From positions 62,001-126,000 of the forward strand of contig JAMFTS010000011.1 in assembly GCA_028095005.1 (NCBI GenBank): 64,000 nt of DNA, written 5' to 3'. Origin of the DNA: Rhynchospora pubera. Taxonomy: Eukaryota > Streptophyta > Magnoliopsida > Poales > Cyperaceae. Each line of letters starts with the position of its first letter. Positions within the stretch are counted from its first letter, which is position 1. Made by a program: the position numbers and the translations under genes. Shown here piece by piece: positions 23,324 through 32,740 of the stretch. The notes under the pieces were generated by a model. That model made no database searches. It saw nothing but the letters and a program-made list of their open reading frames with translations, and was not told the DNA's origin.

Positions 23324-25261
23324 TCAGTATCAGTATCAGTATTATAAATAAAAACCCGTGGGTGTCTTTTAAAATTTTTGTTTATTTTGCGCGACACGGC
23401 ATCTGCACCGTTCATTTGTTATTTCTGATTTGTTCGGTCCATGACCTCTTATTTTTATTTCTTTCTTCCGCTTGATCCTCCGTATGCTCTTCCTCCATGT
23501 CCCATATCCAATCTTACCTCCACTGCTCTCCTCCACGAAGCCTTCGTGGGCCATCCACTAGGTGCAGCGCTTCCTGTAGTTGTCCTCCTCCGCCTCCTCC
23601 TTTGCCTTCTCCAAATTACGCCTCATTTTGGTGTCTCACTACTCCCTCCTCACAGACCACCATCTCCATCTTCATGCTGTCCGACCAATCTTCTACGCTC
23701 TCAGCCTCCAAATTCCAATTCCAGCGAATTTAGGTCTGTTGCTGCGAAGGAGAGTAGTGGAGGTACAGAAATAGGAATGAAGCTCGGTGGCGATTTCGGA
23801 CAAGCGACTTGGTTTTGACAGGAGATGCTTAAGTTAGAGTTTTCTGATAAAAAAATAGTGAAAGGTGAGGAATTGACTTGAGAGGTTGGCGAGGCACCGT
23901 TGAGCTCGGATCTGTTGCTGTGAGAGTCACGACAGGTTAGATTGCACATGGGTGAATGAAGGTGTGGCATGACGGTGATGGTTGGTGGGGGTGGCCGACT
24001 AGGACGAGTCCAGAGGAGAGGGACGTGGCCTACCCGAGAGGGAGGGAAGAGAGGAGAAAGGTGGGGCCGAGCTTGGGGTGGAGAGGATGGGAGGTCAGGT
24101 GGTGTGGTGGCAGTTGGGTCGGGAAAGGACAGAGCCATGCTCCAGTGTGGTGGATCGGGCCGTCCAGAGAGGTATAGGGAGTGGTAGTGAGAGGAGGGCT
24201 AGGCGGACAGAACGAGGAAGAAAGAATATCAGGGAGAAGGGATGGGTGATCGTGCGTACAGCGGTACTGGAATTAAGTCTCGATATTCCCATGCCAAAAC
24301 GAATTTATCATAATTTATTCAATTTCAATTTTATATTTATGCATTTAACATTTATAATTGTAATATTAGTATTGTCATATTACTATCAAATTAAAATTAA
24401 GGCCATATTACTATATTTTTCGGAACAAAATATTTTTATTTTATATGCCTATTTTTGTAATGTTTTAACATACAAACGTATGCCATTTTTATTATTTCAG
24501 GTTATTATTTTGATAATTAACTTAGTATAATTATTAGTTTTAAAATTTATTTATCATCAATTATAGTTTTTTAATATCATTTTGTTAGTATGATTTTAAT
24601 TATGTAAATGATTTCTATTATACCAATTAATGTTATAATTCAATTAGAAGTTTCATTAATTTTCATAAATGATCTATTTCAAGTTAAATTTCTTTATTTT
24701 GTTGATTATTTTCACAATTAATTAAAATCTTCATGAAGATTTAATATATCATATAATTATAATTAAAATAAATTATATTATTTTTATTAATTGGCCCTTA
24801 TATTATATCACTAATTTAATATAATTATTCAATCAAGTATAATAATTATGAGCTAAAAGAGTTATAAAACCAACATTTTTATTAATTCGCTAAAGCTTTA
24901 GTTAATGTTAAAACTTTTATATATATTTGTTATTCTACAATTAGTTCTTAGGTATTCGCTTCCTCCGTTTATCCATTACAAAAATACATTGGATTTTGAT
25001 GAATCCATAATCAGAGATGATTGATACTATGTCGACGATGAGATAGACTCTGTTGCAGACATAAATGATGAGGAATATTAGCTATAGAAATTTAACTTTT
25101 AGTTCTTATGCTATCACAATGTATGTTCCAATCTCTCTTGGTGTGAAATTACTTAACAAAAAAATTTTCATCATGTTAATATTTACAAAATCAACAACTA
25201 TAATTTATTTATTATTTATTTGTAACTCAAATATCGAGCGAAGCTCGATTAACCCCTCTAG
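23324..25261 (+). mobile_element. Non-autonomous Helitron, 1,938 bp
   Basis: The 5' end starts TCAGTATC. The 3' end is CTAG (25258-25261), preceded 8 bases upstream by a 7-bp-stem hairpin, ATCGAGC-GAA-GCTCGAT (25233-25249). The element sits between A and T with no target duplication, all as expected for a Helitron. The uninterrupted paralogous sequence at about 19920-19960 (CCTCAAA then CTAGGATAA) shows the insertion point directly. No RepHel helicase is encoded, so it is non-autonomous. A GC-rich block at 23450-24270 stands out from AT-rich ends and could be captured genic DNA, but I recognise no gene in it. Confidence 0.88.
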
Positions 25262-25863
25262 TTAGGATAAAATGGATGGATATCCTTTTGGTTACAGAGT
25301 CTATATTTTCTGCTATTTTCAACTAGAATGGTACACCTGATTTTCATCACAGAAGGATCATTCAATCTCAAACAATTCGCCAAATAGACCAACTGACATA
25401 ATCCAAGAAACAAAAAAAGAACAGGATCCAACAGTATCACCCCAGAACAATACACAACAAAGATTAAACCGCTGATGAACAAGGAGTCATGAGATAAAAC
25501 AGCGTCAGTAATGACACCATTCAAGCCAAGTGATGCCAAAAACATGATAAGTTGTAATTGCTTGCTGTTAACTTTATATCAGAGTCCTTCATAAGTGGAT
25601 TAATTGCTTGCTGTTAACTTTATATTTGGTAATGCCAAAAAAAACCAAAGTTTTAACTTTCCAACAAAGAACAAAAAACTACATTTAGTTTCAATTGGTT
25701 CTAGGTGCTTACAGCTAGCATCCATTTCCAAAGAATTAACCTAAAAGATGATAAAAAGAAAAAGTTTGCCTAGATTTATCAGAAATTCAGCTAGCATCCA
25801 TTTCTCACTTAATCAGAAATTCAGCTAGAATGATACCAAGTTTTTCCTGACAAAAAGCAACAA
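25262..25863. repeat. Segment 'L', copy 2, right part
   Basis: Continuation of the L segment after the Helitron. It aligns with 19945-20487 and contains short internal duplications (ATTGCTTGCTGTTAACTTTA near 25556 and 25602; TCAGCTAGCATCCATTTC near 25710 and 25790). It is the 3' flank of the second mTERF gene. Confidence 0.7.
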
Positions 25864-27003
25864 TCAAGCAGGTATATTACCACCACAAGCAGCTAAATAA
25901 GCCTCGGCAAGCTCTGGCACGTCCTTCTTGTATGGCTCAATATACTTCTCAAAGAACCTCTTCTCAGAATAAAAGCATGCAGTCGAAAGACTAAGACTTC
26001 TTTTCAACCCTTTTGTAGCCAAGATGCTCAGCACATGATGCCTTGGTACCAGTCTTTTTTGTAGGCTAAACCCAAGTAGAACTGGGTGAGAAGCTATGCT
26101 TCTCGGTTCCAGCTTAGCCTCTCTGATAAGAAAATTCATGTTTGTTCTTACCTTATCCATAGACATTGCAAGTATCATAGGAGATTTCTTGAAAGCAGTG
26201 TAAACCTCTTCCTGCGACCAACCATAAGTCATTTTGAAGAAATCCACATTTCTTTCAATTTTATCTTTATTATAAGAACAAATTGTTTTAAAGCACAAAA
26301 GAAACATGCCAGACCCCCGGGGAATACCCGCCTCCTCTATAAAATCAAGAACATGTTTCAAAGAATCTAAGCTTCTGCTCATGCAGCAGCCGTACCCTTT
26401 TGCAAGCGCCCCTGCTATATCTCGGTTTGACAATCCATATTCTTTGAATAGATTTATTCTTGGAACAACATACTTTTGGATGTCGTATGTGATTAGTAAC
26501 CCGTTATTCTTAATCATTTTCAACAAAACCTCGTTATCGTTACCAGAAAAAACTCTCCAGAATTGGAGGCGCCAGAGAGTGTCTTTCAATACAAGGGCAG
26601 TTGGGTTGTACCGGATCAACTGGACCAGTAATTCTCCTGAGAAACCGTCATCAATCAACTGGCGCACCCGTGGTTTCAGGGTCTTCTCCACATTGAAAGA
26701 TAGAAGAGGTGTGTAGAATGAAACAACAGCCTTGATCTGGTCATCTGATAAGCCAGTATCTCTTAGGAATGTTATGACCGACTCGGGCTGCTCTAAGGAT
26801 TTCCGTGCGGCAACATGCTTGTATGTCGAGATCTTGAGAGCTCGGTCAGGGGAGAAGCGAAAGCTAGAGATAAGATAGTTTGCGAGGTTGATTTCGTGGG
26901 ATTGGGCTGAGGAAAAAAGGCGGAGAAGAGGGGTTAGGTGGTGGTGGCGCGTAGAAGAGAGGTATAAGGAAGAGAGCCCCTTTGCAAGGAAATGGAAAGA
27001 CAT
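25864..27003 (-). CDS. mTERF family protein, intronless (tandem paralogue)
   Basis: The 379-residue single-exon frame is collinear with the gene at 20488-21624 over its whole length. It has an Arg/Ser/His-rich N-terminus likely to be a mitochondrial presequence, then mTERF repeats from about residue 85 (Leu-Ser-Asp-Asp-Gln-Ile-Lys; Ser-Phe-Tyr-x-Pro-Leu-Leu-Ser; Tyr-Gly-Leu-Ser-Asn; Tyr-Gly-Trp-Ser-Gln-Glu-Glu-Val), and a Glu-Leu-Ala-Glu-Ala-Tyr C-terminus. No stop or frameshift is present, so both copies look functional. Substitutions relative to the paralogue are spread through the repeats, whose surface residues are expected to set nucleic-acid specificity. Expression and targeting are inferred only. 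Confidence 0.93.
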   Translation of the reverse strand: MSFHFLAKGLSSLYLSSTRHHHLTPLLRLFSSAQSHEINLANYLISSFRFSPDRALKISTYKHVAARKSLEQPESVITFLRDTGLSDDQIKAVVSFYTPLLSFNVEKTLKPRVRQLIDDGFSGELLVQLIRYNPTALVLKDTLWRLQFWRVFSGNDNEVLLKMIKNNGLLITYDIQKYVVPRINLFKEYGLSNRDIAGALAKGYGCCMSRSLDSLKHVLDFIEEAGIPRGSGMFLLCFKTICSYNKDKIERNVDFFKMTYGWSQEEVYTAFKKSPMILAMSMDKVRTNMNFLIREAKLEPRSIASHPVLLGFSLQKRLVPRHHVLSILATKGLKRSLSLSTACFYSEKRFFEKYIEPYKKDVPELAEAYLAACGGNIPA

Positions 27004-27844
27004 TAGATTTCAATTGTTGGTTCCGATGGCGGAAATCCTAACTACCATCCTCTTAATATGACATCCTGCCATCCTTAACGGACTCTCCTACCCTGAGCCT
27101 GGAAGGCCCATCAACAAAATCACATTAGAAATATGAGATGCACGTGATTGTATTCTTCCTTAAAACCCCTCTTTTTTGGATCAGATCAAAGATCAAATTC
27201 CTCTCCCGAATCACGTGAGCTTCCCGTGAAAGAGGTGGTTATGACATTTCTCAAATTTTATTTCCGAGCACTTCCACTTCCCTACTTAAAAATCCGATCG
27301 AAGCTTCGATCAGCAATGGCGAATAAATCGAGCTGTACTCTGTACGGAGACAGCCTAGCGTCACTCATCTCCGCCTCACATTCTTTCGCATCTCTCTCCT
27401 CATGCGGCTTCCTCTCTCTTCGATCTCCACGATCCCAAAGTCAATCTTCTCCCTCGTCTCTTGTTTTCGTTTTCAATTTGTTTTGCATTATATAATGTAG
27501 TAAATCAAAGTTCAATCCTAATGTTGTATTCCAGTTACCATAAACGGGTTACTTCTGTTATTTTTAAATTTGGTTTCTTTCATTCTATGAATGTCAATGC
27601 GATCTCTCCTCTTTTATGATCGATTTTTTGAGATGAAATCATTCTTCTCGATTGAAATTACAAATTATTTTGTTCAATTTAAATGCAGGTTGTTGCTCAG
27701 AAGGTAAATGAGGCAGAAATAACATAGCAGGGTTCGCTCCTCCTTGTATGATCTCTTCGACTATTTCTGTCGTCCTATAAGATTAGATTCAGTAACACTT
27801 GTGCTAGATTTGTTCAAGGATGCAATTTTGTGATCGATTTTGGT
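27004..27844 (+). other. Upstream of second mTERF gene; possible orphan 5' exon
   Basis: An ATG at 27316 opens a short frame to 27495 (about 59 codons, Ser-rich), preceded by a CACGTG G-box at 27212-27217. A weak resemblance to the Gly-Asp-Ser-Leu-Ala-Ser-Leu-Ile start of some MPN-type proteins is not enough to name it. No continuation was found. The remainder is non-coding. Confidence 0.25.
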
Positions 27845-28145
27845 TAAATATGTTTTCATTTATCTTTTGTTATGAAAGTACGTAATTTGTGATAAGAGAG
27901 TATCTAAATACTATTAAGAGAGTATGTAAAATTTATTAAGAGTGTGTCAAATATATATTTTTTTCTTTTATTATGGAAGTGCATAAATTGTGATAAAGGA
28001 GCAACTAAATGCTATTAAGAGAGTATGTAAAATTCATTAAGGGAGTATCAAATATGTTTTCATTTATCTTTTTATTATGGAAGTACTTTGTGCTAAGAGA
28101 GTAACTAATTATTTGTAAGGGAGCATGTAGGATTCATTAAGGAAG
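27845..28145 (+). repeat. Minisatellite array, left part
   Basis: There are three units of about 100 bp, each made of spaced GGAAGTA / GAGAGTAACTAA / GGGAGTATGTAA / GGGAGTATCAAATAT words. The array is cut at 28145 by the Athila element and resumes at 40513. Confidence 0.8.
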
Positions 28146-29941
28146 TGACGTAGTCAATATTTATTGTTATTTGGACCGTACTTAGCACTTAAAATAGACT
28201 CAAACCAATAAATTATTTGATAAATTGCTATGTTTTTCCAGGATTTGGTTCTGCCGTCGTTTCTTCTCTTCTATGTACAGGTTTTTTGATGATTTCTGAT
28301 GACTTTGGAGCATATAGATGGATTCCCGACGTATTACGCACGCTAGATGACTCATTCCTAGCATTGGAGGCTTTATTCTCTTTTCTGGTCGACCCAAACA
28401 GATTCCTGTTCGAATCGACCTAGACTCATGGCTATCAGGCGATATCTCTCTCTCCTGTTCGATCCGACTGCCTGGCTGTTCGATCCGACTGGACCTCACA
28501 GTGGCATGCTTGTGTGGCTACTTTCTCTCTTTCCTGTTCGGTTCGACTGCCCACCTGTTCGATCCGACCAAGTTGCCGCCATGTCACTTATGGAAGTATT
28601 TCTTGTATGGAAATGATTGTTATGGCAATTTCTTGCGTCCTGGTGCCCTAGCCTTCCATCCTTGCGTCCTGGGATATCTATATATACCCTTGAGGCCTGA
28701 AGAAAAGGGGATTCGCTTCTGAATACCATCTTCTACTTTTCTAAGGGTCAAGTTCTTTCTTCTCCTTGGGAATCATCATCCTTGTGACGACGGCAGTAGT
28801 GTTTCACGTGACATCTCCATCTAGCATCACTCCATCGCCTTGAAGATCATGATCAAAAGCATAAGGAGTATTTGGTTTTATTTCTTTATGTTTTTATCTT
28901 GTGATTTGATGGGCTTGTATCTTTATTGTTGTTTAACTCTTGTTGTTTGCTTTGATACTATGTTAGGCTAGACCCTTTTATAGCCTTAGGATTAGGAGAG
29001 TAACTCTATGTTTGGATGAAGTTAGTTTGATATGCTATGAATTGCTATGTTTTGAGACCTAGTTTATTATGAATTAATTAGTTGCTTGAGTTAATTACTT
29101 GTTGAATTCTCTAATTACCTTCTAGTTGAACAGCTGCTTCTAGTAAGTCTAAGTTAGGAATAGCAAGTCTAAATTGATTTAAGTATTTGGAGTAAATCTT
29201 AGAACCGAAAGGGGAGATTAGTCTGCATCAAAAGTGCGGCTTTTAGATTAGTACAAAAGACTTCTAAATACTCCTAAGAACTCTGATAGACTGGTTTAAC
29301 AAATTGGATTCTATACCAAAAGTTGTGAACCAATCAAGTTAATTAGGTTAGATTGTGAACAAACCAGAATCTGTTCCAACAAGCGAAGGCTGAGGTTTAG
29401 ATTAGCTAGGTTCGTCCATTTAAACCTATCTCAAAACATTAGTAAACATAGTAGACAAACCCAACGCACCCTTGCCCTCTGGTCGAACCGAACAGAGATC
29501 TGGTCGAACTGAACAGGGCACTGTTCGAATCGAACAGATTGGTGTTCGAATTGACCAGAGGGTTAATTGTAGTTAAATTGAGAAATTAAAATGCGAAAGT
29601 ATTTTGAGTTTCTAATTTAACAGCCGAACATAGATGAAATCCAATTCCTAAGGCGCCTTAAATTCTGTTAAGACCTCAAAAAGACTTTACTTTAATATTT
29701 TACTTAGTTTGTTTGAACACTTTATTCCAAGTCCAAAAATAACCAAAAACATTTACAATTTAAGCATTATTTGATTACTAAAAATTCCATAAAATATTTT
29801 CATCTAGATTTTAAGAAAAGACAAGTCCGGTATTCATAGATCCGTCCCTTGGGTTCGACCCTAAAGCTATATTCTGAACGATTAGTGAGGTTAGCTATAG
29901 GTTACAAATTTATTTGATTCCTAGGTTATAAGCCTTCATCA
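28146..29941 (+). repeat. 5' LTR of the Athila element
   Basis: 1,796 bp starting TGACGTAGTC and ending CTTCATCA. It contains ten copies of the 17-bp palindrome in two clusters (28385-28571 and 29479-29558). Confidence 0.95.
28678..28686 (+). promoter_or_regulatory. Candidate TATA box of the Athila LTR
   Basis: CTATATATA lies in the middle of the LTR, about 110 bp downstream of the first palindrome cluster. A transcript start near 28710-28720 would leave a downstream R-U5 of about 1.2 kb. The same box occurs in the 3' LTR at 39249. Confidence 0.45.
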
Positions 29942-29944
29942 AAT

Positions 29945-29962
29945 TGGCGCCGTTGCCGGGGA
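29945..29962 (+). other. Primer binding site (tRNA-Asp type)
   Basis: TGGCGCCGTTGCCGGGGA begins three bases after the 5' LTR and is complementary to the 3' end of plant tRNA-Asp, the primer usual for Athila-type elements. Confidence 0.85.
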
Positions 29963-30223
29963 CGGTGTTGATATTGGATCCTTGTCTTAGTATTGAGAGA
30001 CTAGATCTTTTCTTTTTTCTTTTGACACGTACGTTTTCTTCTCTCTTAAATTTCAGGACTGGCAGGCAATACACAAAGGAAGAAGTCCCCTCCTCCGAGG
30101 ATCAAAGATTTTCTCCGAAGAATAAACGAAGAAGCCAGATTCTCCTCCTTTAGTCCTGTTCGAACCGACCAGGGCTCTGTTCGATCTGACCAGCACCCCG
30201 AACAGAGAGAAGAAAACACTGCG

Positions 30224-32740
30224 ATGGCCGACCAACTCACTCCCGAGGCCATTGCCCAGCGCACACAAGAACTGGAGAACCTCCGTCTCCAACTCGAGCA
30301 AAGAGAGGCTCAACTCGCAGCAGAGCGGGACGCTCTGACAGGACAACGAAGGGAATTAGAAGACGAGCGTCGCCGCTGGACCCAAGAGGACGAGGCTAGC
30401 GTCCACAACTCTGATGATGAGGATGGCCAATGCCGTGAAAGGACACTTGGAGAATACGGAGCCCCGAATGCCAAAGATGTGGGCGGGCCCGTGTTGATTC
30501 CGGGCATCGCGGCCAACAACATGCTAATCTCTCCAAATCATGTCTCACTAGTCCAACAGACTCCGTTCTACGGAGATGACAAAGAGGACCCTCATGCTCA
30601 TTTACAAAATTTCATTGATTGCACACGTTTAATTAAAATTAATGGGGTTTCTCAACAAGAAATTAGGCTGTTACTGTTTCATTTCACCCTTAAAGATAGT
30701 GCCCGCAAATGGTATAAGACTTTGAAAAAGGGTTCAATTCGGTCTTGGGATCAAATGGCACAAGTTTTTCTAGAAAGATACTTCTCAACTGATAGGTCTG
30801 ATACAATTAGGAGAGAATTGAACAACTTTGCCCAAAAAGATGATGAAACAATGAGGGATGCTTGGGAGCGATTTAGGGATCTTGAAAACTCATGCCCACA
30901 CCATGGCATTCAAGTCTGGCTTTTGATTAAAAACTTTTATAGCGGTCTATATGACAATATCAAAATTAATATTGATTCACTTTCAGGCGGGGCATTCAAA
31001 CGGCTTGATGCGACTCAAGGGCGAGACCTACTCGATCATTGCGCACGAAACTATACGTGGTATCCAATCCCCAACCCCCGCCGCTCTGGCCATGCGAAGC
31101 ACCAAGTGCATGAGATCACTACTAGAGATGAGAGGATTGCTGAATTGGAAGCCAAGCTAGCATCTTATCAATCCGCCCAAGGGTCTCATCTCTACTCAAA
31201 TGAATGTGGTGCTTGTGGCGAAGAAGGGCATAAATCTCCCGATTGCCCCCTTGCTAAAATCAATGATGACATGGCTCAAGTGAATTCTCTGAATAGCGAA
31301 CCTTCCTATTACCCGAGGCATATTTTCAACTGGAGCTATTCACTGGATGAGGGTGAGCAAAGAAATTGGGAGCACATGAATGACCCAAATCTGAAGAATA
31401 CAATGCAAAAATCCACTCTTGACCGGCCTTACCAAACCAAGTACAATTACAAGGGACAGAATCAGCAGCCCCCTAGGCGAGATCAACAACCTAACAACTC
31501 TAATGGACCGTTTTCTAGGAAATCAGTCTATAATACAGACGGGGTTCCTCCGGTTGTCCAAGAGTTCATGCATCAGCAAGGCAAATTCAACCTGATGATG
31601 GCCGAGGGGTTGGATGAGCTCAAGGCAACCACAAATGAGTTAAAGGGTAGTGCCGCTTCCTTGCAGCGCCTGGAGCGAATGATGGAGCAACAATTTTCTA
31701 GACCTCAAGGGAAGCTTCCAGGGCAGCCTCTAGTAAATCCAAATGCTGAAATCAAAGCCGTGCACGTCTTAAGGAGCGGACGAGAGTATCAAGACCCTCC
31801 TATGCCGGCTGACGAGCAACACCAGCTCTCTGGTCAGATCGACCAACCCCCTGTTCGATCCGACCAGCCCCCTGATCGATCCGACCAGCCCATAGTAGAG
31901 CCTGACCAAGCTGCACAAGGCCATATGGAAGTCCAGGAGCCTGTTCGGGTCGACCAGACCACCGTTCGGTCCGACCAGGAGGCTAAAAAGGCACAACCTA
32001 AGGATAAAAGCAGTGCTGAACCACCAGTGCCTGCTTACCAACCTCCGGTACCTTTCCCTCAGCGCTTGGTAAAATCCAAAGAAGACGCTCAGTTTAGAAT
32101 CTTTTGGGAGATACTCAAGCAAATGCAAATCACAATTCCTTTCACCGACGCAATTGCCCACGTGCCCATTTATGCCAAATTCTTGAAAGAGCTTTGCACG
32201 GGCAAAAGGTCCATGGAGGAGCTGAAAACGGTGGCATTAACATACAAGAGCAGTGAGGCTTTGAAGAACCGCATGCCACCCAAGCTTGAGGATCCAGGTA
32301 GGTTCGTCCTTCCTTGCACTATTGGAAAAGCCACTGTTATGCAAGCCTTGTGTGATATGGGAGCAAGCATAAGCCTCATGCCTAAGTCGGTATTTGAAAC
32401 GATTGGAATTGGAGAGCTTACACCCACGAGCATGACCCTTAAGCTCGCCGATTCCACAACCCGGCTGCCCTTGGGCGTTTTAAAGGATGTCCCTGTGCAA
32501 GTTGAAAAATTCCTAGTGCCCGGAGATTTTGTGGTCATGGAAATGGAGGTCGATAAAGAAGTACCAATAATCTTGGGTCGGCCCTTTCTTAGAACAGCCG
32601 GTGTAATGATGGATGCCCTGGAAGGGACGATTTTGGTCAGAGTGGGGGGGGGAGCGCCTCCTATTTTCAATAGATCATGCCATGAAATGCCCCGACCCCG
32701 CGAAAACTTGTTTCATGATCCAAAAGATGCCCGAAATTGA
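30224..32740 (+). CDS. gag: Athila Gag with aspartic protease
   Basis: The 838-residue frame encodes the structural Gag and, at its C-terminus, the protease. Residues about 5-65 form a highly charged coiled coil (Leu/Gln/Glu/Arg heptads). Residues about 120-290 are the retrotransposon Gag domain. A CCHC zinc knuckle starts at Cys328 (Cys-x2-Cys-x4-His-x4-Cys), for RNA binding. A Pro/Gln/Asp-rich linker at about residues 535-590 contains five copies of the 17-bp palindrome read as Arg-Ser-Asp-Gln-type repeats. The protease motif Asp711-Met-Gly-Ala has Met where Ser/Thr is usual, with Ile-Ile-Leu-Gly-Arg-Pro-Phe downstream. The start is the first Met after two palindromes in the leader. The frame ends shortly after a run of nine G. 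Confidence 0.93.
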   Translation: MADQLTPEAIAQRTQELENLRLQLEQREAQLAAERDALTGQRRELEDERRRWTQEDEASVHNSDDEDGQCRERTLGEYGAPNAKDVGGPVLIPGIAANNMLISPNHVSLVQQTPFYGDDKEDPHAHLQNFIDCTRLIKINGVSQQEIRLLLFHFTLKDSARKWYKTLKKGSIRSWDQMAQVFLERYFSTDRSDTIRRELNNFAQKDDETMRDAWERFRDLENSCPHHGIQVWLLIKNFYSGLYDNIKINIDSLSGGAFKRLDATQGRDLLDHCARNYTWYPIPNPRRSGHAKHQVHEITTRDERIAELEAKLASYQSAQGSHLYSNECGACGEEGHKSPDCPLAKINDDMAQVNSLNSEPSYYPRHIFNWSYSLDEGEQRNWEHMNDPNLKNTMQKSTLDRPYQTKYNYKGQNQQPPRRDQQPNNSNGPFSRKSVYNTDGVPPVVQEFMHQQGKFNLMMAEGLDELKATTNELKGSAASLQRLERMMEQQFSRPQGKLPGQPLVNPNAEIKAVHVLRSGREYQDPPMPADEQHQLSGQIDQPPVRSDQPPDRSDQPIVEPDQAAQGHMEVQEPVRVDQTTVRSDQEAKKAQPKDKSSAEPPVPAYQPPVPFPQRLVKSKEDAQFRIFWEILKQMQITIPFTDAIAHVPIYAKFLKELCTGKRSMEELKTVALTYKSSEALKNRMPPKLEDPGRFVLPCTIGKATVMQALCDMGASISLMPKSVFETIGIGELTPTSMTLKLADSTTRLPLGVLKDVPVQVEKFLVPGDFVVMEMEVDKEVPIILGRPFLRTAGVMMDALEGTILVRVGGGAPPIFNRSCHEMPRPRENLFHDPKDARN
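31830..31978 (+). repeat. 17-bp palindrome cluster in the Gag linker
   Basis: Copies start at 31830, 31851, 31872, 31941 and 31962, 21 bp apart within each run, for example CTGTTCGATCCGACCAG. Read in Gag phase they give Val-Arg-Ser-Asp-Gln. Confidence 0.9.

Noticed and set aside
23441..24292. Pro/Ser-rich and Arg/Gly-rich frames on both strands inside the Helitron
   Set aside because: Overlapping frames of a GC-rich block on opposite strands with no recognisable domain; at most a captured gene fragment.
28409..28421. GTTCGAATC resembling a tRNA T-loop box
   Set aside because: It is part of the 17-bp palindrome; no A box, anticodon stem or acceptor stem surrounds it.
28200..28729. Several open frames repeated at 38771-39300
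   Set aside because: These are translations of the Athila LTR in both copies, not genes.
28385..29558. CRISPR-like spaced repeats (17-bp motif, short spacers) in the LTR
   Set aside because: Spacers are only 4 bp, the motif is palindromic and lies in a plant retrotransposon; no cas genes and a eukaryotic context.
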